Below are positions 43,696 to 52,077 of a stretch of DNA of 64,000 nt, one piece after another (position 1 is the first letter of the stretch; every line of letters starts with the position of its first letter). The notes under the pieces were generated by a model that saw only the letters and a program-made list of their open reading frames with translations, ran no database searches and was not told the DNA's origin. This DNA comes from Bacteroidota bacterium (lineage in GTDB: Bacteria > Bacteroidota > Bacteroidia > Bacteroidales > P3): contig JAFNAR010000004.1 of assembly GCA_017860255.1 (NCBI GenBank), positions 1 to 64,000 on the forward strand. Reading direction: 5' to 3'. The translations under genes were made by a program, and so were the position numbers.

Positions 43696-45251
43696 TTTGA
43701 TTCAATTTTGTATCCCAATTTTTCAAACACGTTTAGTAATTCTTTTTTTGATTTTTCTTCCTCTATTAAAAGTTGTGAAATCTCAGACTGTAACGCTTTC
43801 ATCTTTTCATCAAAGTCAATGTTTTCATCACGGTTTATAAACTCAATATACTTGCTTGGAACTAATGAGAAATCCTTTTTTGCTACTTCTTCGAATGTTG
43901 CGCAGTAAAAAAACTCTGGGATATTATCAATCTCTTGTGTTTGCCATTTATGATAGGTTGATGTTATCTTTTTAATATCTTCCTTTGATAATTGTACAAA
44001 TTTCTTCTCAAATGGTTCACCCATCTGCCTTAAATCTATAAATAATATCTCTTTCTCTCTATTTCTGTAAGTCCTTATTTCTTCTCCAATATTTTTCTCT
44101 TGTGCTTTCTTGTTTTTATTTAAAATCCAAAGTGTTACACTAATATCAGTTGTGTAAAAAAGATTTCTTGGTAGAACAAGAATTGCTTCCACTAAATTAT
44201 TTTCGATAAGCTTTCTACGTATTTTATATTCTTCTCCGCCTCCACTTAATGCTCCATTTGCCAAAATAAAACCAGCTACTCCATTGTTGGAAAGCTTTGA
44301 GACCATATTTAAAATCCAAGCATAATTGGCATTGCTTTTTGGTGGCACATCATATCCCATCCAACGAGGATCGTCTTTTAATTCGTTTTCGTCTCTCCAG
44401 TCCTTTTGATTGAAAGGAGGATTCGCCATAATAAAATCAGCCTTTAAGTCCTTATGCAAATCGTTTCCAAAAGTATCGGCAGCCTTTTCACCCAAGTTGG
44501 CTGAAATTCCTCTAATTGCAAGATTCATCTTTGCCAGCTTGTAAGTGGTATTGGTGTATTCCTGACCATAGATTGAAATTTCTTTCTTATTTCCATGATG
44601 AGCCTCCACAAATTTAATTGATTGAACAAACATACCACCAGAACCACAAGCAGGGTCATAGATTATTCCTTTGTAGGGTTCAATCATTTCTGCAATTAGA
44701 TTAACAATACTCTTTGGAGTATAGAATTCTCCCTTACCTTTTCCTTCTGCTAATGCAAACTTTGAAAGAAAATACTCATAAACCCTTCCAACCAAATCTT
44801 GCTTAGGGTCTTTTGTTGTATCAATATCATTTATTGTATCTAAAAGAGAAGAAAGCTTTGTAATATCTAAACCTAATCGAGAAAAATAATTGTTTGGCAA
44901 TGCACCTTTTAGAGATTTATTATCCTTTTCTATAGTGTGCAATGCAGTGTCAATCAAAATAGCAATATCGTTTTGCTTCGATTTCTTTATAAGATAACTC
45001 CAACGTGAAATTTCTTCAAGAAAGAAAACATTATTCATATTGTAGAAATCAGGTATTTCAATATATTTTTCCTTACCCTCTGATATAAGTTTATCTCTGT
45101 GTTTATCAAATTTATCACTTACAAATTTTAAGAAAATCAAGCTTAATACAATATGCTTGTATTCTGCTGGCTCAACACTTCCTCTTAGTTTGTTTGCAGC
45201 TTCCCAGAGGTTTACTTCAATTGATTTCTCTCCACCATTTTTCTTTGCCAT
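43692..45251 (-). CDS. hsdM: Type I restriction-modification methylase subunit (HsdM)
   Basis: N6-adenine methyltransferase subunit of the type I complex. From the ATG at 45251 (519 aa) it has the N-terminal helical domain (VNLWEAANKLRGSVEPAEYK, IVLSLIFLKFVSDKF), the SAM-binding motif I DPACGSGGMF, the catalytic motif IV NPPF and the C-terminal coiled segment. The frame is open to 45287, but a TATCTTTG -7 box on the minus strand (45277-45284) would put the start of transcription near 45270, inside that extension, and MAKKNGG at 45251 is the usual N-terminus. Confidence 0.96.
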   Translation of the reverse strand: MAKKNGGEKSIEVNLWEAANKLRGSVEPAEYKHIVLSLIFLKFVSDKFDKHRDKLISEGKEKYIEIPDFYNMNNVFFLEEISRWSYLIKKSKQNDIAILIDTALHTIEKDNKSLKGALPNNYFSRLGLDITKLSSLLDTINDIDTTKDPKQDLVGRVYEYFLSKFALAEGKGKGEFYTPKSIVNLIAEMIEPYKGIIYDPACGSGGMFVQSIKFVEAHHGNKKEISIYGQEYTNTTYKLAKMNLAIRGISANLGEKAADTFGNDLHKDLKADFIMANPPFNQKDWRDENELKDDPRWMGYDVPPKSNANYAWILNMVSKLSNNGVAGFILANGALSGGGEEYKIRRKLIENNLVEAILVLPRNLFYTTDISVTLWILNKNKKAQEKNIGEEIRTYRNREKEILFIDLRQMGEPFEKKFVQLSKEDIKKITSTYHKWQTQEIDNIPEFFYCATFEEVAKKDFSLVPSKYIEFINRDENIDFDEKMKALQSEISQLLIEEEKSKKELLNVFEKLGYKIESK

Positions 45252-45276
45252 TTTCTTATCTTTTTGTTTTAATTCA

Positions 45277-45284
45277 CAAAGATA
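45277..45284 (-). promoter_or_regulatory. -7 box of the defence operon
   Basis: CAAAGATA on the plus strand reads TATCTTTG on the minus strand, 26 bp before the hsdM ATG. No TTTG -33 partner is present at 19-20 bp. Confidence 0.45.
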
Positions 45285-45538
45285 CAAGAAAGTAATTTAA
45301 TAGAGATGTTATTTCACTAAATTTTTTTAATTCAGTTAAAAAAATATTATAAAAGGGAGAGATTTCATGTTTATATGAAAAAGAAGAAAAAGAAAATTTT
45401 TCTTATAAATATCTATCTAATTATAAATTTTTCTTAGGGATTACATTGAAATTATCCTTTAATAAATCTAATTAATCCTTGTTTTAATGTTGCTAAATCT
45501 TGTTTAGAAAAATTTTTATAGGGAGTTGATGTCGGATT
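45285..45538. other. AT-rich spacer upstream of hsdM
   Basis: About 250 bp of AT-rich sequence without a coding frame. A small inverted A/T run (AAGAAAA ... TTTTCTT, near 45382-45405) is the only structure I can see. Confidence 0.4.
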
Positions 45539-45680
45539 CATGGCATGATGTTTTTGAATTCATGCCATGAAATACTCGGAATCATGCCATAAATTGGTTG
45601 GAATCATGGCATGAAATGAACTAATTCATGGCATGAATTGGAGGAAATCATGCCATGAATTTGAGAAGACAATGCCATTA
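45537..45680. repeat. Array of seven palindromes at exact 22-bp pitch
   Basis: The core CATGSCATG (S = G or C) begins at 45539, 45561, 45583, 45605, 45627, 45649 and 45671. Every step is exactly 22 bp, and the last copy is degenerate. The fuller unit is TCATGSCATGAA followed by about ten less conserved bases that still tend to GGAA. Each core is a perfect palindrome around one central base, read G, C, C, G, G, C, C along the array. It is non-coding and lies between the divergent hsdM and the sugar-permease gene. Confidence 0.95.
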
Positions 45681-46010
45681 TTTGTAGATTAAAACGAAGT
45701 TTAATGAGATTGATACTTTATGTTTTTAGTTTTATGTCTTATGTTTTCAGTTCTTTATCTCTTTATTTTAGTGAGAAAACTTGTGTAATTTTCTTTATAT
45801 GGAATTTCTTTGTTTGAATAGAAAAGTTTTGATATTGAAATCCTAATTATAAAGTATCTCTTCTTCCTTATTTTGTGTTGGAATGGTGATTGATAAATAC
45901 TATTATTCTTTAAAGGTAATTTTGTGTTTTATTTGAGTCTAAATTAATAATTGTATGATTAACATCATTGTTTTTCTTATCTTTGCGACTTGAAAAAACA
46001 ATAAATTGGT
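45681..46010 (+). promoter_or_regulatory. Leader region of the sugar permease with -7 element
   Basis: A T-rich non-coding stretch. TATCTTTG (45978-45985) is a good -7 box 25 bp before the ATG at 46011. The nearest TTG (45951-45953) is 24 bp upstream of it, longer than usual. I see nothing else in the segment. Confidence 0.4.
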
Positions 46011-47261
46011 ATGAAACAAAAGAAGAATAGCTTAATTTTTAGCTTAACAATAATTGGGATTCTTTACTTTATTTTTGGGTTTATTACTTGGCTCAACAGT
46101 GTTTTGATTCCTTTCTTAAAAGAAGCTTGTGAACTTTCAGACTCTCAAGCTTATTTAGTAACCTTTGCTTTTTATATATCCTATTTTGTGATGGCTCTTC
46201 CTTCGTCTTGGGTTTTGAAAAAGACAGGTTTTGCTAAGGGGATGGCTTTGGGACTTATTGTTATGGCCATTGGGTCTTTAGTTTTTGTACCTGCCGCAAA
46301 TGAAAGAAGTTATGCTATTTTCTTAGTTGGACTTTTCCTTCAAGGAACTGGACTTGCTCTTTTGCAAACAGCTGCTAATCCTTATATAACTATTCTTGGC
46401 CCTATTGAATCGGCTGCAAAAAGAATGAGCATAATGGGATTATTTAACAAGGTTGCTGGTATGATTGGAATATTCTGGCTTTCTAAGGTTTTATTTTCCG
46501 ATATGACTACTTTGAGTGAACATTTAAAAACGTTAACTGGAAGTGTAAGAGAAATGGAACTTGATTTGCTTGCTCAAAGAATTGTTCCTCCATACATAGG
46601 TATTGCTGTTGGATTGGTTTTGTTGGCTTTTATGGTTCTAATGGCTAAATTGCCAAAGGTGGAAAATCAAGAAAGTGAATTTGAGAAAGATCAACATAGA
46701 AGTATTTTTAGTTTCCCATATTTTTGGCTTGGAGTTTTGGCTTTGTTCCTTTATGTTGGTGTTGAGGTAATAGCTATTGACACCTTGGGACTTTATGCTC
46801 AAAGCAGGGGAGTATCACAGGAAATTGCTCCAAGGTTAGGAACTTTTAGTTTGATTGCTCTAACAATAGGTTATATTTTAGGAATTATTCTTGTGCCTAA
46901 GTATATATCACAAAGCAAGGCTTTAACCTATTGTGCAGCATTGGGTTTTGTTTTTGCAATTTTTGCTTTAACAACTTCAGGAATTGTTTCAATTGTATTT
47001 ATTATACTTTTAAGTTTTGCTCATTCGTTAATGTGGCCAGGTCTTTGGCCTTTGGCAATTGATAAGCTTGGAAAACATACCCCAGTTGCTTCAGCACTTT
47101 TGATAATGGCAATTGCTGGAGGTGCAGTTTTGCCTTTAGTTTATGGACATTGGGCAACAGCAATTGGTGATAGACAATTGCCTTATTTAATACTTATACC
47201 TTGTTATATTTACATTGCTTATTATTCAATAAAAGGGCACAAGGTAGGAAAGAAAATTTAA
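46011..47261 (+). CDS. Sugar MFS transporter, FucP/GluP family
   Basis: A 416-residue proton-coupled sugar permease with 12 membrane helices. The N-terminal motif [23 protein letters not shown] and the helix 4-5 stretch [20 protein letters not shown] are signatures of the fucose/glucose-galactose permease branch of the MFS. Substrate cannot be read from sequence; fucose, glucose, galactose or N-acetylglucosamine are family options. It precedes clpX by 19 bp on the same strand, which may be incidental. Confidence 0.93.
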   Translation: MKQKKNSLIFSLTIIGILYFIFGFITWLNSVLIPFLKEACELSDSQAYLVTFAFYISYFVMALPSSWVLKKTGFAKGMALGLIVMAIGSLVFVPAANERSYAIFLVGLFLQGTGLALLQTAANPYITILGPIESAAKRMSIMGLFNKVAGMIGIFWLSKVLFSDMTTLSEHLKTLTGSVREMELDLLAQRIVPPYIGIAVGLVLLAFMVLMAKLPKVENQESEFEKDQHRSIFSFPYFWLGVLALFLYVGVEVIAIDTLGLYAQSRGVSQEIAPRLGTFSLIALTIGYILGIILVPKYISQSKALTYCAALGFVFAIFALTTSGIVSIVFIILLSFAHSLMWPGLWPLAIDKLGKHTPVASALLIMAIAGGAVLPLVYGHWATAIGDRQLPYLILIPCYIYIAYYSIKGHKVGKKI

Positions 47262-47280
47262 TAAAAAGAAAAAACTATAT

Positions 47281-48528
47281 ATGGCAAAGGAAAAGATTAA
47301 TTGTTCATTTTGTGGAAAGGGAGAGAAGGAAGTAGAGTTTATGATTTCTTCTATGGGTGCAAATGTTTGCGATTCTTGCATTGATGAACTTTATAAGATG
47401 AGAGTTGAAAACAAGAGAATTGAAAACAAGAAATTTCTACAAAAACTTGAAGTAAAAAAACCAAGAGAGATAAAGGAATATTTGGATCAATATGTTATTG
47501 GTCAGGAAGAAGCTAAGAAGGTGCTTTCTGTTGCTGTTTACAACCACTATAAGAGATTGAACTATAATTTTGAAACTTTAGGCAATGGCAAATCGCAAGA
47601 GGTTGAAATAGATAAATCGAATATTATTATTGTTGGACAAACAGGAACTGGAAAAACTCTTTTGGCAAGAACAATAGCAAGAATGCTTAATGTGCCTTTT
47701 GCTATTGCTGATGCAACTGTTTTGACTGAGGCAGGATATGTTGGAGAAGATGTTGAGACAATTTTAACTCGTTTGCTTCAAGCTGCGGACTATGATGTGG
47801 AAAAGGCAGAAAGAGGTATTGTTTTCATTGATGAAATAGATAAAATTGCTCGTAAAAGCGATAACCCTTCCATAACAAGAGATGTTAGTGGAGAAGGAGT
47901 TCAACAAGCTCTTTTGAAACTTTTGGAAGGAAGCATTGTTAATGTTCCACCTCAAGGAGGAAGGAAACACCCAGAGCAAAAACTTATTGCAGTCAACACA
48001 AAGAATATTCTTTTTGTGGCAGCAGGAGCATTCAATAATATTGACAGAATAATTTCAAGACGATTGAAATCAAATGCAATTGGATATGCCGAATCAAATA
48101 AAAGAGATGAGATAGATAAGAGTAATTTGTTAAGATATATTCAACCTCAAGATGTGAGAACATTTGGTTTGATTCCTGAATTGGTTGGACGTTTCCCAAT
48201 ACTAACTCATCTTGAACCATTGAGTAAAGATGCTCTAAAGAGAATACTTACAGAACCTAAAAATGCAATAGTAAAACAATACAAGAAATTGTTTGAAATG
48301 GATAATGTGAAGCTAAAGTTCAACGATGATGCTCTTGATTTCTTTGTAGAAAAGTCCATAGAGTATGAATTGGGAGCAAGAGGACTAAGAGGAATGATTG
48401 AATCTGTTATGACCGACCTTATGTACGATACTCCTGAAACAGATAAAAAGGATGTTGTAATCACTAAAAAGTTTGCTATAGAACAGTTTGAGAGGTTCGG
48501 AGATAAGTTTAGTAGCACTAAAAAATAA
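47281..48528 (+). CDS. clpX: ATP-dependent Clp protease ATP-binding subunit ClpX
   Basis: AAA+ unfoldase that feeds substrates to ClpP. The N-terminal C4 zinc finger ([13 protein letters not shown] ... CDSCID, residues 9-38) is followed by the AAA+ core with Walker A GQTGTGKT, Walker [11 protein letters not shown], the pore loop GYVGED, and the ClpP-binding IGF-like loop region (near AESNKRDE). The sensor 2 arginine lies in ELGARGLRG. Length 415 aa is normal. clpP is not adjacent. Confidence 0.98.
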   Translation: MAKEKINCSFCGKGEKEVEFMISSMGANVCDSCIDELYKMRVENKRIENKKFLQKLEVKKPREIKEYLDQYVIGQEEAKKVLSVAVYNHYKRLNYNFETLGNGKSQEVEIDKSNIIIVGQTGTGKTLLARTIARMLNVPFAIADATVLTEAGYVGEDVETILTRLLQAADYDVEKAERGIVFIDEIDKIARKSDNPSITRDVSGEGVQQALLKLLEGSIVNVPPQGGRKHPEQKLIAVNTKNILFVAAGAFNNIDRIISRRLKSNAIGYAESNKRDEIDKSNLLRYIQPQDVRTFGLIPELVGRFPILTHLEPLSKDALKRILTEPKNAIVKQYKKLFEMDNVKLKFNDDALDFFVEKSIEYELGARGLRGMIESVMTDLMYDTPETDKKDVVITKKFAIEQFERFGDKFSSTKK

Positions 48529-48582
48529 ACTCTGGCACAATTATTGCTACATTATTTGATATAACTAAAAATAATGTTAGAA

Positions 48583-49164
48583 ATGAAAAAGTTTGGATTA
48601 ATAGTATTTTTGTTCTTGATTCCTTTTATTGCAAATGCTCAGGGGAAAAGGATAGTTACTTTTGCAACCATAATGGATGGAGATACAATTCCAAAAAGTT
48701 ATTTGAAAGAAGTAAAAATTGAAGGATTTATTGCTCCATTAACTCAAGAAGAGATGAGTAAGTATGCAAAGCTAATTCGCAATGTAAAGAAAACTTATCC
48801 TTATGCCAAACAAGCAGGCAGACTACTTGCAACATACAACTTAGCCATGAAAGACTTGGACGAAAAAGACAGGAAAAAACTTATGAAGCAAGCTGAAAAC
48901 GAAATTAATATGAAGTTTACAGCTAATCTTAAGAAACTTTCCAGAAGTCAAGGCAAGGTTTTGATTAGGTTGGTTGACAGAGAAACAGGAAACGATTCCT
49001 ACACTTTGGTTAAAGAATTAAGAGGAAGTTTTAGAGCTTTCTTCTATCAATCAATTGGGAAATTTTTTGGATATAATCTCCATTCAAAATATAATCCTCA
49101 AGAAAATGAAGAGGACAGAATAATTGAGAAAGTAATTTACGCAATAGAAACTAATAGAATTTAA
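48583..49164 (+). CDS. DUF4294 family exported protein
   Basis: A Bacteroidota-specific conserved protein of unknown function. A signal peptide (MKKFGLIVFLFLIPFIANAQG) is followed by the domain beginning TFATIMDGDTIPKSYLKEV, the helical part (YAKLIRNVKKTYPYAKQAGRLL, MKDLDEKDRKKLMKQAE) and the LVDRETGNDSYTLVKELRGSFRAFFYQSIG segment diagnostic for DUF4294. An in-frame ATG at 48574 would add three residues, and 48583 gives the cleaner signal peptide. Its TAA overlaps the next gene's ATG by one base. Confidence 0.88.
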   Translation: MKKFGLIVFLFLIPFIANAQGKRIVTFATIMDGDTIPKSYLKEVKIEGFIAPLTQEEMSKYAKLIRNVKKTYPYAKQAGRLLATYNLAMKDLDEKDRKKLMKQAENEINMKFTANLKKLSRSQGKVLIRLVDRETGNDSYTLVKELRGSFRAFFYQSIGKFFGYNLHSKYNPQENEEDRIIEKVIYAIETNRI

Positions 49165-49949
49165 TGATGCATTACGGATTTTGTCATATAGCAATAGCAC
49201 CACTAAGAAAAGAGAACAGCGAACAATCGGAACAAGTAAGTCAATTGCTTTTTGGGGATGTATTTTCAGTTTTGGATAGGAACAATGGAAGAATTTTAGT
49301 TCAAACCTTCGATGATAGTTACATTGGATGGGTTGATGAAAAACAAGTTATAGCTCTAAATGCTCATGAATACGAATCCTATACTCAAACTTCAAAGCAA
49401 TTTGTTAAGGAAGCCATTTCATATGTCTTTCAAACCAATACCATAACTGGAGAAAAGATAATCTATCCTGTTTATTTGGGTTCACAAGTTGTTTCTCCCA
49501 AGTTTCAATTAAATAAAATTGTTTTTGAAATAGCTGAAAGCTCTCTAACCAAAAACCTTAACATAAGTCCACTTCATTTAACCACCATTGCTCTCAAATA
49601 TCTTTCTGCTCCATATCTTTGGGGAGGTAAAAGTCTTTTTGGAATTGATTGCTCAGGGCTAACCCAAATGTGTTTTAAGCAAATAGGCGTTAATTTGTTG
49701 AGAGATGCTTCAGAACAAATCACTCAAGGTGAAGAAGTAGAAGACCTTGATTCAGCCCAAAAGGCAGACTTATGTTTCTTTACAAATAATGACGGAAAGG
49801 TTGTTCATGTTGGTATTTACTTAGGCAATAATCAAATTATTCACTCCTCAGGACAAGTAAGGATAGACAGCATTGACGAAAAAGGAATATTTCGTGCAGA
49901 TACACATGCCTACACCCACAATCTTTATAAAATAAAAAGATACCTATAA
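49164..49949 (+). CDS. NlpC/P60 (C40) peptidase with SH3-like domains
   Basis: A 261-residue putative gamma-D-glutamyl-diamino-acid endopeptidase acting on cell-wall peptides. N-terminal bacterial SH3-like parts (about 1-120, VLDRNNGRILVQTFDDSYIGWVDE) precede the NlpC/P60 domain with catalytic Cys in FGIDCSGLTQ and His in VVHVGIYLG, and a third polar residue in the IHSSGQVRIDS region. No signal peptide is apparent, so it may be cytoplasmic and act in recycling. It is translationally coupled to the DUF4294 gene (TAATG). Confidence 0.92.
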   Translation: MMHYGFCHIAIAPLRKENSEQSEQVSQLLFGDVFSVLDRNNGRILVQTFDDSYIGWVDEKQVIALNAHEYESYTQTSKQFVKEAISYVFQTNTITGEKIIYPVYLGSQVVSPKFQLNKIVFEIAESSLTKNLNISPLHLTTIALKYLSAPYLWGGKSLFGIDCSGLTQMCFKQIGVNLLRDASEQITQGEEVEDLDSAQKADLCFFTNNDGKVVHVGIYLGNNQIIHSSGQVRIDSIDEKGIFRADTHAYTHNLYKIKRYL

Positions 49950-50007
49950 GAATAGTCTTTATTAAGAATTAAAAGAAGTTTATTGGTTTAATCTTAATCT
50001 TTAAATA

Positions 50008-52053
50008 CTAATATTCGATAGTAAATGGCTTTTTACTTTTCTTGTTAAATAGCCAATAGAACTGAAAGCCTATTTCCTGCTTTTTCTTTCCTTCAATTTC
50101 ATCGTTGGAAGTGTGAATGGATGTTTTGTTAAAGTATTGAGTTATGCTGTAACGAGCTGTCAGGAATATGTTTTGGGTGAAATCATATCTTAAAATTAAA
50201 TAGGAGCGAATACCTTTGTCGTAAAGTTGGGCTGAAGAATAGTTTAGAGGAAGTCCAGTTTCATAAATATAAAAAGCATTATCGTAGTCATCTGTATTAA
50301 AACATGCAAAGTGGAAATTAATACTTATTGGCAAGGCATTGGGTTTTACAATAAAATCTTGCGAAACAAATCCTCCTTTCTTTTTTATTGAAGGATAGGA
50401 GAGGGTTTGAGAATATCCAATTCTGCTTTTTAGCATTAGCCATTCATTAGGGATAAGGGTATAGCGAAGTTGAATTTGTTGCAGGATATTGTCTTCGGGG
50501 AAAACCACATTGTTTGTATGGATCTCGTTGTATGGGTGATTATTGTTTTTGTACAAAAGGGTTAGAAGGTTTGTTTTGTTTGGTATATAGTTCAGTTCTC
50601 CTTTTATCTTATATCCTCTAATTGATTCATTGGCTCTATAACTTTCATCCGGGAAGAAGAAATAGTCCATTGCAATAAAGAAATTGAAATACTTGTTTAC
50701 TAACATTGAATATGCAGCATATATTCCTTTTTCATTGGCATTTCTCGACTGTGCTCCAATTGCTGAGGAGTAGTAGTTTTGAAATTGATTCTGATAATTA
50801 CGAAGATTTATTGTCAGGTTGGTTTTGTATGCAATATTAAAATCTGCTCCCATAAGTCCAGCATATCCTTTATTTTTACTCATAGCCATTTCTGAGAAAA
50901 GTCTTATGCGTCCATAAAATAAAGGGATAGAAAAATTTATACTATATATATTATTATCCTTTCCTTCAAAATAATATTTCATATAGTTTTGATTTTGATG
51001 TTTTATGGAGTCCTTATATTCATAATGAAAAATTGTTGTTCCTATTTCAAAGCCTTTTCTTTTCCATCCAATATGTGTTCCATAAACTATTTCTCTATTG
51101 CTGTCCTTTTTGCTTAGTTCACTTAATGTTCTATGCAGTCCTGTTTCAAGAATACTCCCTGAATAGTCAATTTTATTATATGAGCCAAAAAGGAAAACTG
51201 AAAAATCCTTTAGTTTGAGTTTGGTTGCTATTCCTCTCATGTAATTATATTCTATTACAGAACGATTGGGTTTTATTCCATTATAGTTTTTCTTACTTTT
51301 TGCGTCAGTTGAGAAATATCCAAAGTTAAGATTTTGATTTAAAGTTAAGCCTTCTCCAAATCCAAGTCGATAATCGCCAATGGTAATTTGTTCAATGAAA
51401 GATATATCTTTAATTGTGGCTTGCATAGAGATATAATCATAACCATATTTCTGTTTTGATGTAAAAAAAGGTTCTCCTGCGTCATTGTCTGCAACAAAAG
51501 AAAATGATAGTCTGTCGTAGTAGTTTAGGTTATAGCGTATATTGTTTGAAAAATTATCACCTTGAAATCCCATACTATCAGTTCTTCTATATCCCCATGC
51601 ATTTTCAATTACTTTTTTGCCTTGAATTCTTATATCGTGAATAGATTTAGAAAAAATGGAATCTAATCTTAATGATGCTTTCCATTTTACTGGTGCAACA
51701 TATATATAAGGAAGGATTTCTTCAAGAGTTTGCTCAGAAAATCCATTAATAAGAGGAATTTCATAAATGCTTAAAATAGGATGAGTTTCTTTAATATATC
51801 TTTGAAGACAAAGAATTTGGAACTCGTCTAAACCAATAAGTAAAAGGGTATTCTTATCAGCAGTATTTATGTTTACGGGATTAAGACTAAGATAATATAA
51901 ATCCTCTATTAAAGTCTGCTTTTCTCTTTCAGAGATTTCGCTTTCTTCAATAGAGGATATACGATTATTTGTTTGATTACCTACTTGAGCAAAAAGACCA
52001 CAAGAAAAGCATATAAGGATAAAAAATAGTAATATGCATTTCTTTAAAAGCAT
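50008..52053 (-). CDS. Helix-hairpin-helix protein with outer-membrane barrel-like domain
   Basis: A 681-residue exported protein. The signal peptide (about 1-22, CGLFAQ) is followed by a helical region with ComEA-like helix-hairpin-helix motifs (LNPVNINTADKNTLLLIGL and IYEIPLINGFSEQTLEEILPYI, about 55-115). The remaining ~550 residues are beta-rich, with alternating aromatic strands (ISFIEQITIGDYRLGFGEGLTLNQ, YFFIAMDYFFFPD, FLTARYSITQYF), consistent with an outer-membrane barrel. Bacteroidota carry this architecture widely, usually annotated only as HhH domain protein. The function is unknown; contact with DNA is suggested only by the HhH motif. Confidence 0.82.
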   Translation of the reverse strand: MLLKKCILLFFILICFSCGLFAQVGNQTNNRISSIEESEISEREKQTLIEDLYYLSLNPVNINTADKNTLLLIGLDEFQILCLQRYIKETHPILSIYEIPLINGFSEQTLEEILPYIYVAPVKWKASLRLDSIFSKSIHDIRIQGKKVIENAWGYRRTDSMGFQGDNFSNNIRYNLNYYDRLSFSFVADNDAGEPFFTSKQKYGYDYISMQATIKDISFIEQITIGDYRLGFGEGLTLNQNLNFGYFSTDAKSKKNYNGIKPNRSVIEYNYMRGIATKLKLKDFSVFLFGSYNKIDYSGSILETGLHRTLSELSKKDSNREIVYGTHIGWKRKGFEIGTTIFHYEYKDSIKHQNQNYMKYYFEGKDNNIYSINFSIPLFYGRIRLFSEMAMSKNKGYAGLMGADFNIAYKTNLTINLRNYQNQFQNYYSSAIGAQSRNANEKGIYAAYSMLVNKYFNFFIAMDYFFFPDESYRANESIRGYKIKGELNYIPNKTNLLTLLYKNNNHPYNEIHTNNVVFPEDNILQQIQLRYTLIPNEWLMLKSRIGYSQTLSYPSIKKKGGFVSQDFIVKPNALPISINFHFACFNTDDYDNAFYIYETGLPLNYSSAQLYDKGIRSYLILRYDFTQNIFLTARYSITQYFNKTSIHTSNDEIEGKKKQEIGFQFYWLFNKKSKKPFTIEY

Positions 52054-52077
52054 TATTTAGCTCTTTAATAAATACTC

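Noticed and set aside
45252-45287. Upstream start for HsdM
   Set aside because: The extension overlaps the -7 box at 45277-45284, and its residues (MYLCELKQKDKK) are not part of the family.
45537-45680. CRISPR array
   Set aside because: The pitch is only 22 bp, leaving spacers of about 10 nt, the core is a full palindrome, and no cas genes are nearby.
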